A DNA stretch of 64,000 nucleotides from Ulva prolifera. Lineage: Eukaryota > Chlorophyta > Ulvophyceae > Ulvales > Ulvaceae. Position 1 is the first letter of the stretch. Every line of letters starts with the position of its first letter. This document shows, in pieces, positions 33,118 to 44,867 of this stretch. The stretch lies in assembly GCA_023078555.1 (NCBI GenBank), contig CM041198.1:8727836-8791835 (forward strand), given 5' to 3'. The position numbers and the translations under genes were made by a program. The notes below the pieces were generated by a model, which ran no database searches, was not told the DNA's origin, and saw only the letters and a list, made by a program, of their open reading frames with translations.

Positions 33118-35740
33118 ATGGCTCTGAATTTATCCAGCACTGCCAACTCCATGAAATTGGCGTTGTGCGGCGTTTTGCGCGCCGGATGGGATCGCCTGCC
33201 TCCGGACAAAGCTACAGCCTTGTCAGAGTTTGGGTCAGAATGGGCCAGCCAGAACATCTCGAAATGGCACATTGAGTTCTGGAAACGTCACGCCATCCAC
33301 ATATTATGGCCTGCTTCCTTGCTACAGTTGCTGGTGTGCCACCCTTCAAGCTGGCACGCTTGCTGCGACACTCTTCCTGCAACAGGCTCTCAGGTCTAAA
33401 TTGTTTGGCCGTCATCTGAACACCTCAAACATAACCATGCAGGGCACTCTTGCGACTGTGTCCGGGGGAGTCTGCGCTTCAGCGTGCTTGGCCTGCTTGT
33501 TGCTGATCACGGTTGGGCTGGCGTCACTTGGGGTGGCAATGGTCATAGCTGTGGCTTCCTTTGCTTGCACGATCATGGCTGCGGCGGCAATATTTCCGCT
33601 CATGATCATCGCTGCTACGTCTGGAGCCTTTACAAGCGCATGCGCCACAGGTGCGGTTTCTGCCTGGCGTCAAGTGGGGCTTCGGGCTCAACTCCAGTCT
33701 GCACAGATGCCAACAACACTCTTGTCGTGCAGCTGCCTTTATGAGCCATCGGCATATATTGATACTAACACCACATTCATCCTGCAGGTGGTCTAGCGAT
33801 GTTCATTGCTCATGCAGCCTTGCAGCGTCTGAACATTGTGCCTCAGCAAAGCAGCACAAGGATCAAGGTGTCAGACAAACAAGCCGCATCAAGCCCCTTT
33901 GGCTTCCCTGCTGATCAGCAGGGCGAAGACCTGGCACAGTGCGTTTGCAACGAATCTGACGTTGGTGTCCAGATGCATGGCTGCAGAGTGCTTTCTCATG
34001 ACCATCACCGTTTGCATGAGCATCCACCCACTGCTAAGCACGTTTACGGCACGCCACCCTGCATTACCTTTGTGTTGCATCAGTGCGCTGGCCAAGCACC
34101 AAATCCACGCGTGCACACATCTGCAACCACGTGGCGCTCTCGCATGCAGCGAGTGCTGCTCCTTACTGCAGCATCCCCCTGCCTGCACCACCACACACCC
34201 ATTGCGACATCGTGCAGTTTCTGAGCCTGGGCATTGTCAACAAGCGGTCCTTGCACACAGGCTGCTGTCAGCAGAATGTGTATATGCACGATCCCACAGC
34301 TGCATTCCGACACATGCCAAACAACAACAAACATCGCCATCGTTTGACCATGTCAGCCGACGCCCGGCCTGCCCGCACTGCATCAGTGCAGCTGCGGCCC
34401 AGTACCACCCGATCCGTACCAGCTCTCCGCCTGGGTGCACTGTCTTTCCTGAGGCGCGTGTGCCACTGACACCCATGTGTCACACCGCCGCCTTTGCTAC
34501 ACTCCCGCCGACGCCGCGGCTGGCCGCCTGAGCTCCAGGCCAACAGGTGCAGGGCGGACATGGAGATGCGGCCTCTGCAGCCCAGCGTGATGCCCGTCAG
34601 CGACGCCTCGGCCGACCTACACCTCCTTCGCCGGCGGCCGCCGACGGTCGCAACGGCCGTATCGCCCGCCAAGGACGCGACACCGCGGCTGCCGTCCAGG
34701 ACCGACGGCAGCCGCCAAGGGCAGTCCGCGGCGAGCGACGGCGGCCCCTCGCGGGGCACGGCGGACCCACGAGCGGCCAGTGTAGAAGCCACTGCGCATC
34801 CTCCACGTGCGCCTCGGCCTGCTGAAGCGATGCCGCTATGTTCATCTGCTGCGACAGTGTGCGCAGATGGCGCGTCTCCTCGCCTGGGGCGCTCCGCTGC
34901 CGGGTGTCACTGTGAGCGCACCCAGTGCACTGCAGCCTGTGTGGCGTGTCTGCAGCCCTGCTCATCAGCATGCGTGAGCTTCCGAGCTGGTGACAGTGTG
35001 CGCAGCCGATTGCCCAGGCAGCCGGCTGAGTGCACCGCTGTTCCGGCGCTCCGCTGTCCGTCCACACTGGCAGGGCCATCTCTGAATGAGGCAACAACCA
35101 GTACGGTGTCAGGGTCAAGAGTTTTGGCGTGCATGCGTTCCAGCCCGGCATCGAGTGGATCTGTCCAGGCAGCCATGCCAGCAGGTTCTGAACGCTATGC
35201 TGCCCGCTGCATCTATCATGGTCCGCCATATTGTTTGCAGGGACGGCACAGGCTGTAGAGGAAGGGCCGGAGGCAGTCTCCGGATACTCGGCCGCAGCCG
35301 CGGCAGCGTCACCGCCGCCCCCGGCGCCGCCCAGCCTGCTGGATGGCTCCGCTGAGGCAGCGCCCGAGGCGACATCACGGCCGACCTCATCGGCCATGCT
35401 CCAGGAGTCTTCCACAGCCACCCTCGCGGTGTCGCCGCTGTCCGCCCGCTCCACCGGCATGGAGTCCGCTGCAGCTTCAGACTCCGTGATGTCGAGGGAG
35501 TCGTGGGTGACGCGGAGCGCCCGGGGCCCGAGTGCCGAACATGGCGAGGGGCGCCGGGACGCCGCGCCGGTGGCGGAGAAGCTGGACGCGCGGCTGCTGC
35601 ATGCGCGGCCGGCGGTGCGGCAGCGGTGGTTGAAGCGGGGCGGCCGACAGACACCACCTCCTGCACCGTCGGATGTGTCCAGCAGTGGCCAGGCCAGCGT
35701 GATGGATATCATGGATCAAAAGTTCATGGGGGGCATCTGA
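33118..35740 (+). CDS. Protein with a long hydrophobic segment and a Ser/Ala/Pro-rich tail, unrecognised
   Basis: The start is the ATG at 33118 (MALNLSSTANSMKLALCGVL). A later exon block ending at 33650 (ACAG before GTGCGG) joins in phase to 33788-33867. Together they encode about 75 nearly uncharged residues, including VCASACLACLLLITVGLASL, IAVASFACTIMAAAAIFPLM and GGLAMFIAHAALQRL, flanked by basic residues. This could be two to three membrane helices or an oleosin/LDAF1-like hairpin; the classical oleosin proline knot is absent, with only one central Pro seen. A last exon at 35241-35740 encodes a Ser/Ala/Pro-rich acidic-to-basic tail ending VMDIMDQKFMGGI. Its phase requires one more exon between 33868 and 35240 that I could not place. 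The junction between the first exon and the hydrophobic block is also unresolved. Coding is likely; function is unknown. Confidence 0.5.
34800..35240. repeat. Intron sequence shared with an EIF3E intron
   Basis: Around 34915-35060 the sequence resembles 38600-38790 in the first half of EIF3E. Landmarks are GAGCT(T/C)CCGAGC, the GCCGGCTGAGTGCACCGCTGT / CCAGCTGAGTGCACGGCTGT pair, and nearby CTGCGGGAG-like words. It seems to be a diverged dispersed repeat sitting in introns of two genes. Confidence 0.4.
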
Positions 35741-36108
35741 TGTTGCGGTGTATGCCGTGCTGTCAGGCCCCGAGTGTTGGGCGAATATGTCGTATGTAGA
35801 CCCTGCGGAGAGGGCGTGATAGTGAATAAGAAGCAGGTCGCATTACCTGCGAAAGAAATTGCAGATGGAAGGTGGAGATATGATGCTTTTCATGCGGGTT
35901 ACAGTGACACCGTTGTGTGCATGTGGGTGTGGAAATCTGGACGATCAAATCAAGTGGAATGTAATTTGCTGCATATACTGTACGAAGCTCGAATGGCTTG
36001 CGCATCCGCCAGGATGCAATGTCGAGCCAACTCGAGCCAACCCAGCACGAACAAACGCTTGGCTTGTGTGTGAGGGAGGTGGCGGCGGGGTAGTCCTGCT
36101 TAGCAGGA

Positions 36109-36945
36109 TCAGCTTTGCAAATTCTTCATGCGGGACTCCAGTGTTTCCTCCTCTTGCTTCTCCACCAGTTTGGCTGGTGCACCCGGGAGGTCTTGTTGGA
36201 GCTGCATGCCCTGTCCATCTGCGATTTGGTTGAGCAGGTCTTGAACCTGCCCCTCTGGCGTCGCCTGCGCCGTTTGCTGGGTCATCACCGTGCTCATGTT
36301 GTTGCCCTGGAGCTCCAAATTCTCTAAGGCTGTGTCGAAATCCTCCATCACCTTTGCAGCTTTGGTCAGCTCGTTTTTGCTTAGAGTCTTCTGAAGCTGT
36401 TTCGTAAGCACCCCGATATTCTTGTTCATGGCCAGCATCGACATCTGCGCCTCGAGCTTACTCACTGTTCCTTCTAGTCTGCAGCGGGGGACCGAGGTTG
36501 CGCAGTTGCGGAGAGGGCGGAATTGCGTTGAGACAGCACAGATGCATAAGTATGATCCACAGTGGACGTAATCGCACGACGCCGGGACAGTGATCATTAG
36601 AGCAGAAACATAAAATTGCTTGAGCGTGCTGCAACTGCGGGTTGGGGTGCATTGCTTCCCCACATATGATCGTGGACACAGCGAACAGGTTACGCGACGT
36701 CAGATATACACAGCAGCGCCTAGATCGTACTGCGACGCGATCCGCAAGAACTGAAGATTTTCGTTGTGACATCTAATGGCATTGGCCGCGTGGATTCGCG
36801 CCCCCTCCATGTTGTTCTTTTGCATGGCCTTGAATGCCTTGTCCTTCTCCTGCTTCTCATTCTTCTCGGCCTTCTTGGCATTACGATTCAGCTCCTTCGA
36901 TTGGAACTTGAGATTAAAAACCATGTCGAACATTTTGTTGCTCAT
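36109..36945 (-). CDS. CHMP1: ESCRT-III subunit CHMP1 (Did2/Vps46)
   Basis: It is an ESCRT-III accessory subunit that helps recruit and regulate Vps4 during endosomal sorting, cytokinesis and membrane scission. Two exons, 36945-36731 and 36478-36109, join in phase to give 194 aa, the family's usual length (196 in human CHMP1A). The basic N-terminal helix reads FNLKFQSKELNRNAKKAEKN, followed by KAMQKNNMEGARIHAANAI and the conserved RIASQ at the splice junction. The second exon has the acidic helices (VMEDFDTALENLEL, QVQDLLNQIADGQGMQ). It ends with LESRMKNLQS, matching the C-terminal MIM1 helix that binds the Vps4 MIT domain. The single intron has GTACGA and CTGCAG. It is divergently paired with EIF3E. 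The start could be the Met at 36945 or the one four residues later; the first is kept. Identification is secure. Confidence 0.93.
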
Positions 36946-37365
36946 CTTGAGCAATTGCAGCACCAAAACTCCGTGAACTACTGGGCTGAACCGATAACCT
37001 TGGCGCACAATGCCTGATCGTTTGATCTCTCCACGACGCCACGGTGCATTGGGACGAGTGTACTACGAGATGCCTCCGCATGTGGTTAACGCCAAAAGCA
37101 GCACAGTGGGGCAATGCTCACACCGGACGTACCTTCGTGCAAGGCGCAACAGACTCCGGGCTATCGGGGTGACGCTGGGTGGCGAAAGGTGTGCCTCTGA
37201 CGGCTTCGTTGGTCCTCTTTCGCGACAACACGCAGAGCATCGCGACTCGCGGCACTAGTAGGCCTGGGTTGGAGGAAGTCTTCCTTTCTTGGCAGCTGGC
37301 TGCCCGTGATCTAGAGCTTCACGCACATTCCTGGTTGTGGTTGCGTGAACGCTCTCCTGGTAACC
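36946..37365. promoter_or_regulatory. Divergent promoter region CHMP1 / EIF3E
   Basis: 420 bp separate the two start codons, which face away from each other, so both promoters must lie here or overlap. No TATA box or known motif is obvious. Confidence 0.45.
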
Positions 37366-40300
37366 ATGGCGACGTACGACTTGATACCAACTATGACAAA
37401 GTTTCTAGATCCCCAGCTTGCTTTTGCTCTGCTGGAATTCATTCGGGCGCGGACCATCTATAAGGACGGCGATGTGCTGGAGGCACAGATCAAACTGCTG
37501 AAGGCGACAAACATGGTGGAGTTCACCATGGAGCTGCATAACGAGCTTCACGGGGCAAACACAGCGCCCAAGGAGATGGAGGAACGCCGCGATGCGGTCA
37601 TCAAGCGCGTCACAGAGCTCCAGGAGAACTCCAGGCGGATTTTCGATGTGATCTCTGACAAGAACACTGTTCAGAACCTAAAAGCCGACCGGAATCTCAA
37701 CATTACATTCCTACAGGTTTGTTTCAAATGCCTGAACTGCTTCAGCATCGGCTACGGGCTCGGTGCTCGAGACTCATTGACCAGCGCCTAGCACTGCTGA
37801 TCGCCCATGCGGCCACTATACATCCATCGACTACAGCTACACTGTGTTGGCATTCGGCTAGTTGTGTTTGATTTCAAACACAGCAGTGGTCTTCCGCAGA
37901 CCTCTGTTCATTTCAGCTGTCTAGGCCTGCCCTTTCACCGCCAAACCGCACCCACTCCTGCTGACTTTTCGCACAAAGCAGGCCTCCACACCCGTGTCCT
38001 TTTCGAACCCAGGTCACTCCGTCCGAAGCCTCATGCCTGCTTGATCGTGCAGCTGCACGTCGCTTGCGCCCAGAAGTCTTGCCTCTGAACACACATCCCC
38101 ACACGGTCCGCTCTACGTCACAGCCTTGCCTGTGACTGCAGGAGAACTTTGGCATTGGCCCAGAGCAGGTCGACACGCTGTTCGACTACGCCAAGTGCAT
38201 CTACGAGTGCGGTGACTATGAGGCAGCTGGGGAGCTGCTGCACCAGTACTGCACGTACAGCGTGGACCCCCAGAAGCTGCTGTCCGCGATGTGGGGCAAG
38301 CTCGCCTCAGAGATCCTCGCCTTCAATGTGCGCCTCCGCCACTGTGCACTGCCACTGCCACTGTGCACTGCCACTGCCACTGTGCACCCATCTCAGGCAC
38401 CTGTGGCGCATCGCTACCGGGCACCAGGTCCTCGTGTTCATGCTGCCAGCGGCTGTGCCCATGCTCCATCGGGACGCCTAGGCACTGAACCGCGAATGGG
38501 CTTTGAAGAGTGGCCCATGCCAGGCTCATTAGACCGCCCCACCGAAACCGCTTCCTGCTGGGAGTCTGGGGACGCTGTGCGGGCCGGCGGACAGCACGCA
38601 GTGCTTGCCTCTCTGGCTCACACGGCCATCATACGCCCCTGCGGGAGCTTGCACAGGCTCCAGGCAAGGTGCCGCGGGGCAGCCCTGCTCACCATCATGC
38701 ACGAGCTCCCGAGCCGGCTGTCACGAATCTCGCGCCGCCGCCGGCCCAGCCAGCCAGCTGAGTGCACGGCTGTCCTCTCCCTCGTGTCAGCCCACGTTTG
38801 TTATTTGCTTTGCGTAGTCGCCGCCAGCGCATTCAGCCCGGCCCTCACCCCGTGTGTCCTACACGCCGTTATCGCCCCCGCCGGTTGACATCGCCCCCGC
38901 TGCGTGCAGTATGACACGGCGACCGAGACGCTCACGAAGCTGCGGGAGGCGATCGACATGCACCTGTTTGCGGACGCGCTGAAGCAGCTGCAGCAGCGCA
39001 CGTGGCTGCTGCACTGGGCGCTCTTCATCTTCTGGAACACCTCGGACGGCCCCGCGCAGCTGCTGGACCTCTGCCTACAGGACAAGTTCACCGTCGCCCT
39101 GCAAGTCAACTCCCCCCACCTCCTCCGGTGCGGCCCCTGCCACCGCCCGCCTCAGCATGCGTGTGCCTCTGCATCACCGATGACGCGCTCGTGTTGGGCC
39201 GTTCTGCACCGCGCTCCCGTCCAGGTTTCGCCACGCCCGCAGCCGCCGCCGGCTGCGGGCGTGGCAAAATCAGCGGCTCATGCGTCTGGCGCCGCCACGT
39301 CTGCGTATGCGCGTGCCCGCCTCAGCTGCCCAGCTCTGTTTCCAGCTGGGTCGCCAGCCGGCTGGGTCCTCGAGAGATTGTGGGGCACTACGTGGTCTTC
39401 TTCATGGCAGTGCGGGAGTCCGGGCGGTCCGCGCAGAGCCATGCCGCGCCGCTCCAGCGCCTCCGTGGTGACTTGGCGTGGGGTCCAGAGCCTGAGTGAG
39501 AGTTGCGGTGATCGTGGCGGGGGCGTGTGCAGGTACCTCGTGGCGGCGCAGCTGGTGTGCAAGGCAAAGACGGAGGAGCGGCGCGACAAGTGGCACAACA
39601 ACAACAAGCACATCAAGCGCATCCTCTGCAATGAGGAGTACCAGTACAGCGACCCCATCACGGACTTCCACAAGGCCGTCTATGTCGACTACGACTTCAA
39701 CCGCGCGCAGGTACGCCGCCACGCATGAGCCGCCTCACATGAGGGGCCACGCCCCCGGCTGCCCCTTGATTTGCTGCAGCCCCCGCGCAAGCAGCCAAGC
39801 TACAGGCTGCAAGAGCTGTCGAGGCAGCTTTCTCGCGCCATCGGCCGTATTGCCCGCTGTGCCGCGGGTACATTGTCACTTTGTTTTAGGGCCGTGACGC
39901 GGTGGTCGGGGTAGGGGTCAGGAGTGCGCGCCGCATGATAGGCTGTTGGGCGCAGCCAGCAGCGCTACCACGGCACACTGGCCGGCGGCAACTCAGCCTG
40001 TCGAAGGCGGCAGCAGTCAGCTACACGAGGTGCCGTGGCACAGCAGGGCCAGCATCAGCATGAGGGGAGGTGAGAGGTGGTGGTGGTGGTGGTGGTGGTG
40101 TAGGGGCCTGAGCGGCGGTGTGGGGTGTGCAGGAGCAACTGCAGAAGTGCCAGGGGCTGATTGCGAACGACTACTTCCTGGCCGAGGTGAAGGATACCTT
40201 CACGGAGCAGGCGCGCATGGCCATCTTCGAGGTGTACTGCCGCATCCACCAACGCATCAACCTCGACGCCCTCGCCGCGCAAGTGCGCCCCTCTTCCCCC

Positions 40301-40895
40301 CCCACCCCCGCCGCATGCATGCAGTGCATGCAGTGCAGCGTATGGAGCGCAACGAGTTTTGCCTGCCTGCGTGCATAGTGAACACCACCCCCATGTGTTC
40401 TAGATCTCAGGAGCAATGGGTGCGTCTGAGACTCGTGGGCCGAAGCGCGAGGGGGGCTGGACGTGGCTGTGGCTTGAATGCTCCTGAGGCTCGCTCCCCC
40501 CTCGCGCACTCGAGCCCACATCAGCAAACAGGAACTGCTCCAGCGTTATCCTGAGACGGGGCCACGTGCGACATCGCACCGTGTCGGTTTGCCCGTTGAC
40601 CAATGCATGCTCAGCATGGCGCTGCGGCGTGTGCGGGCGCTGAGCGGTGGCTGGGGTGGCGCAGGTGGGCATGACGCGGTCGGCCGCGGAGCTCTGGATC
40701 TCGCAGCTGATCCGGACGTCGCGGCTGGACGCACGCATCGACGGCGCGTCGGGCATCATCGTCATGGGCACCCACAGCGTCGACCCGCTCGACGCCGTCA
40801 TGGAGCGCACCAACAACCTCTCCCTGCGCACCTTCAAGGTCGCCAACGCCGTCATGGACGCGATCCAGAACCAGAAGCCGACGCCCGCCGCGTGA
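37366..40895 (+). CDS. EIF3E: Eukaryotic translation initiation factor 3 subunit e (INT6)
   Basis: It is a core subunit of eIF3, which brings mRNA and the ternary complex to the 40S ribosome. Six exons join in phase: 37366-37716, 38142-38327, 38910-39127, 39533-39710, 40133-40282 and 40665-40895, giving 437 aa (human 445). The N-terminal eIF3e domain begins MATYDLIPTMTKFLDPQLAF and includes LLKATNMVEFTMELHNEL. Helical-repeat landmarks are YECGDYEAAGELLHQYCTY, MWGKLASEILAFN and LQQRTWLLHWALFIFWNTSD. The PCI domain spans exons 4-6, with YSDPITDFHKAVYVDYDFN, LIANDYFLAEVKDTFTEQAR, FEVYCRIHQRINLDALA and MTRSAAELWISQLIRTSRLD. Then comes the winged-helix end GIIVMGTHSVDPLDAVMERT. Introns begin GTTTGT, GTGCGC, GTGCGG, GTACGC and GTGCGC. 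Introns hold dispersed and tandem repeats but the reading frame is clean. Identification is secure. Confidence 0.95.
38341..38388. repeat. 19-bp tandem repeat in an EIF3E intron
   Basis: About two and a half copies of ACTGTGCACTGCCACTGCC, starting a few bases after the exon 2 donor. Confidence 0.8.
39227..39275. repeat. Inverted repeat in an EIF3E intron
   Basis: Arms of about 20 bp, GCCACGCCCGCAGCCG and CGGCTGCGGGCGTGGC at their cores, are separated by only a few bases with about one mismatch in the outer part. A GC-rich hairpin within intron 3. Confidence 0.8.
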
Positions 40896-41878
40896 GCGCG
40901 GCTGCACGGCGGCGTGGCCCCGCCCCCCGGGGGGGGGATGAGGGGGGCGGGGGCCCTGGGGGGTTTCGGCGAGACTCACGAGCGATGGTCGTTGCGTTTG
41001 GTATGAGCACCGGCGGGCAAGCTGGATGTCGACAGAAGCCGTTCGCCATCTAACGCCACATGTGGCTGGAATTACGGCTTGCTGGAGATGCCCCGGGATG
41101 TGCTGTAGGTCGGTGTAGCTGCCTCGGGCCTATGAGGTGGCAAGTCACCCAAGCTTGGGCCATTGCATGGCAGGGTGGCAAAGCAGGCTGCATACAGCTG
41201 ATGTTGGGTGCCTGGGCATAGCAGTCACACTATCGCGTGTAGAAAATACGCCTGGGTGCTGTGTCAGCGCCGCGCCAGCGTCACAGCAGCAAGTGGCTAG
41301 GCTTTGCGTGTTTGTGGCGATTCTTGGGTGTGTGCTGTAACCTGTTTGGAGGTGTCAGCCCTGCAGGAGTGGCAATGTGGCATGGTGTCGTGAAGGGAAC
41401 TGACTGGATCAGGTGCTGACCCATGATATCTGCAGGTCAGTTCTGGAGTGACCATTGTGAATGACCTCAGAAGCAGTAGTTGCCTAAATTGAGCTGTTGC
41501 ACTCTGACTTCCACTCCGAAGCAGTTAACAAGATGTCCAAGCTGATGTGACTATGCCTTGATCGCAGAAGCTGATGTGCACTCAAAGCCACTGTATATAA
41601 GTATTTGTGGTGCAATTACAGTCTTGATCACAGATCTCTGAAACAGCAACATGTCGATGTGATTCGCCAGCCCGCTGGCAAGCGACAGTGCCCTGGCCAT
41701 TGCGGCAGTTCCTGGGACCCGACTCCCCCCCCAGCAGTGAGCATGACCATCCACCTCAGGTCTTCTCCCCGTCGTAGCCACACACTCCCACGTACATAAG
41801 TACGGGCACCAACCGACATCGCTCAAGGTCTGCGACAATGTGCGGGCACCAGAGGCTTGAGGATCATGTCGGACATGC
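40896..41878. other. Downstream of EIF3E, no gene recognised
   Basis: It begins with a G-rich stretch (40920-40965) right after the EIF3E stop, then ordinary sequence without convincing exons. Parts near 41340-41470 faintly resemble 43970-44090 (GGTGTCAG, AGGAG(T/C)GGCAATG), suggesting an old repeat. Confidence 0.35.
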
Positions 41879-42730
41879 GCCATGCCTAGGGCTGCAAATT
41901 ACAAGTTAAGCCTGTTAAAAGCTTAATTTGGAGTTAATTAAGCCCTATTAAGTAACCCTTAATTGTGTTTTGACGAATAACTTGGACAGTTTAATGTGTA
42001 ACTTGCTTTAAGTTAAATGATGAATTTGTAACTTGAAAATCTGTTTAATTCAAATAACTTGGCGTGCTGCCCTCATGGCTGCGCATGTACGCCTCGTGAA
42101 TGCACATCGATGAACACGGTTGCATGATGCAGCATGGATACATGAATTTGTGTGTTCAGAGTGGCAAACAGATTTAGGCTGTCTGTGTCACTTCTTTGTC
42201 TCACTACCTCCGAGACTCTGCCAGGCAGTGAATACTGTGCTGGACTAAGGAATGCACGCAATTGAGTTGCAGTGCAGCATTGCTGCGCAGCGCTGTGTGT
42301 TGTGGTGCAACTGCTGTTCACATGCATGCCTGTCTTCTATTACCCATCCAGGCAAGCATAGCGTATGGATGTGGTATCCAAGTTGCGTGCACTACCAGAA
42401 AACTGCATTAGAGATGTGCTACACACTGTCATGATCAGCATACTCTTGACAGCCTTGGCTACCGTTGCAGGGCAGCTGCCCTGCAATGGCAGCCGAGGCT
42501 GCAAGTAGACACACATGTGTGTACATATGTACGTGTTCCGCAAGTTAAGAATTAATCTGTAAAAAATCCTTAGTTCGATGCCACAAACACAAGTTAAGGC
42601 ACTTAAAAACCCCTTAATTTGCCGATTTTGCACTCGAGTAAGTTACACGGAAAATTACCCTGAGTCAAGTGTTCTTAATTAACCCTTAATTGCAACTTCG
42701 GGTTCCTTAATTTGCAGCCCTAGCCATGCC
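41879..42730. mobile_element. Non-autonomous hAT-type DNA transposon with target-site duplication
   Basis: The element runs 41887-42722 (836 bp). It starts TAGGGCTGCAAATTA and ends TAATTTGCAGCCCTA, a 15-bp perfect terminal inverted repeat. It is flanked by identical 8-bp copies of GCCATGCC (41879-41886 and 42723-42730). An 8-bp duplication and this terminal sequence are typical of the hAT superfamily. Both ends carry many TTAA/CTTAATT-type subterminal motifs in both orientations, the usual transposase-binding clusters. The interior has no transposase frame, so it depends on a partner elsewhere. Perfect ends and target duplication point to a fairly recent insertion. Confidence 0.9.
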
Positions 42731-44867
42731 TTCAGGGGGCTACACGTGCCACCTTCAGAGGTCAGCAGACCTGCAACTGGCCAAAGTCTCTTTGTGTGCT
42801 TTGCAGCACCCAACGGCCGGCAAGTAGCTGACGTTCTGTGTGCGGCCTTGTGGCCTCTGCTTGAAGATTTTGGCCCTCCGTGTGCAACGACCCGCCTTCA
42901 GATGTGGCTGATGCAAACGTTGTAGCTTGCAACTTACCAGGCGGAGGTTCCGACCTCGCTATGCTTATCTTCTACCGGCCTCATGTATGCATGGAGACAT
43001 AAACAATCAACAATCTGTGCCAGACATGGATGGCGATACCTGGAGAGCCATAGCCAATGGGACGCAGCCGTACCGAATGGAACAACTCCGAACAGGCATT
43101 CATCTTCTTCATGCTAGCACCGTCCATGCGGATCAACAATGAGCAGGTGCTTGTCCAGATGTGCACACATGAACAGGCACACCCCGGCGCCGCCCGATGC
43201 ATCGCTCTCGATGCTGTGGATGCCAGCAACTATCCTGACAGCTTGCAGCCATGGCCTCGCATCAGTTGCATTCGACAGCTGTGATTTCCTCTATAGGCAG
43301 CAGGGAGTAATGCACTCAGGTGGAGACGCAGGCCACAGCGGTGCCGAGCCCCCTGGCTGTGCCTTGCACAAGCTGCCGTGAACCACACTACACAAACGTT
43401 TCTTTCACCTGCCATGGGCCTCTGGATTATGTGGATCTTGGATCGCTGCTTTTCGTCGCGACGCCTGGCATTATGCTTCGGTGTTCTGCCATGCAGCGGC
43501 CTGAGCTCTTGTCACCTGAGCTCTTGTCACCTTTGCTCTTGTGTATACCATGAGACCTCTTCGGCGACAGCGCGCTGCGAAAGGAGCGAGGCATGAGGCA
43601 CCATCAGGGGTGGCTGCACCTGGCGGCACCCTGAACATCAAGCTCCACGCTGCTACGAGGAGGAACAGAACACCAGTGGGCGGGCTGGATGCCGGCACAA
43701 GCACCTCATCATCTCATTCATTTAATGTGACCTCTATGTGTGGCCGTCTGAAGCTGCTCGGGAGGTGCTGTGGGACGTTCTGGTCGCCGCGGGCTCAGCT
43801 CATGTCACATGAGTCATGTGGGATGGGCCTGGGAATGGCGGTGAGGCTCTGTGGCGTTGCAAGACCGTTCAGGTGCTGTGTGTGTGTGTGCTGCGCCATT
43901 GTCAAAGCAGCAACTGGCTGGAGTCTGCGTGCGCTGTCCAGGAAGCTACTGTTCCGCGTGCTGTAGCCTGGCCGAACGGTGTCAGAAGAAGCAGGAGCGG
44001 CAATGTGTGTGGGCGAGATGACCGGACCAGATTTACAACCAACACGACCCGCAGGACATTACTGGAATGACCACGTAAAACGATCACAGAACAGGAGCTC
44101 TGTATACTCTCAGTGCTTAATGCTTGTCCCCCACAGTGTCAAGCTGACGGGATCAGTCACGACGCATGGGCACACCGTCTCTCGCCCACGGCGGCACCTG
44201 TGTGCCGCTGTCAGGTATGCGAGCACGGTCTACAAAACAAACACGTCATCGGAAACATGTGTACACCATCCCTGTTCGTCAAAATCGACACTATTCTGCG
44301 ATCTGCACTGTATAACCCGGCTGCTATCTACGCTGCAAGCTGCCTCGCAGCACCAGGCCCCGCCCCGCCATGCCCAAACACAGCAATCGTTATTCATATG
44401 TAAGTGTTATAATTGTTGTTCCCTCGTTGTTCCCAGGGGTTGTACCTGTGCGGCACAGCATCGCTCACACAGGCACGCCACCCAGAGGGCTCAGCAGCAG
44501 GCACAGCATCATGATGGCGACCGCGGCCGCCTCATGCATGCATCCTCGGCCCGATTGGCCAAGCAGAAAACATGACAGTGCGGAATCAGCCAGGTCGCCG
44601 CCCACCCACACTGCACCACGCAGTGGCCAGGGGGGCCCCCACAAGACGCCAGATCGCATTCGCGCCCCACACCAGAGTGGCGCCGTGGCGCAACCGGCAC
44701 GCCGGCCGCATCCCGGGCGGGGACTGCGGCCCGGCCAAAACCCTACAGAGCCTCACAGGAGTCTATGGCCCCGCCTAACTTGCAGGCAAGGCCCCATGCA
44801 TGCGCCCTCCTCGGCCTATAGTCAACATCCCGGGCAGCCCAGCGCATCTCTGGGGCCGGCGGTGAGA
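42731..44867. other. Intergenic stretch, no gene recognised
   Basis: No exon or RNA gene is convincing. There is a short 18-bp tandem repeat with CTGAGCTCTTGTCAC at about 43501-43540. The rest is unique-looking sequence with diverged repeat traces. Confidence 0.35.
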
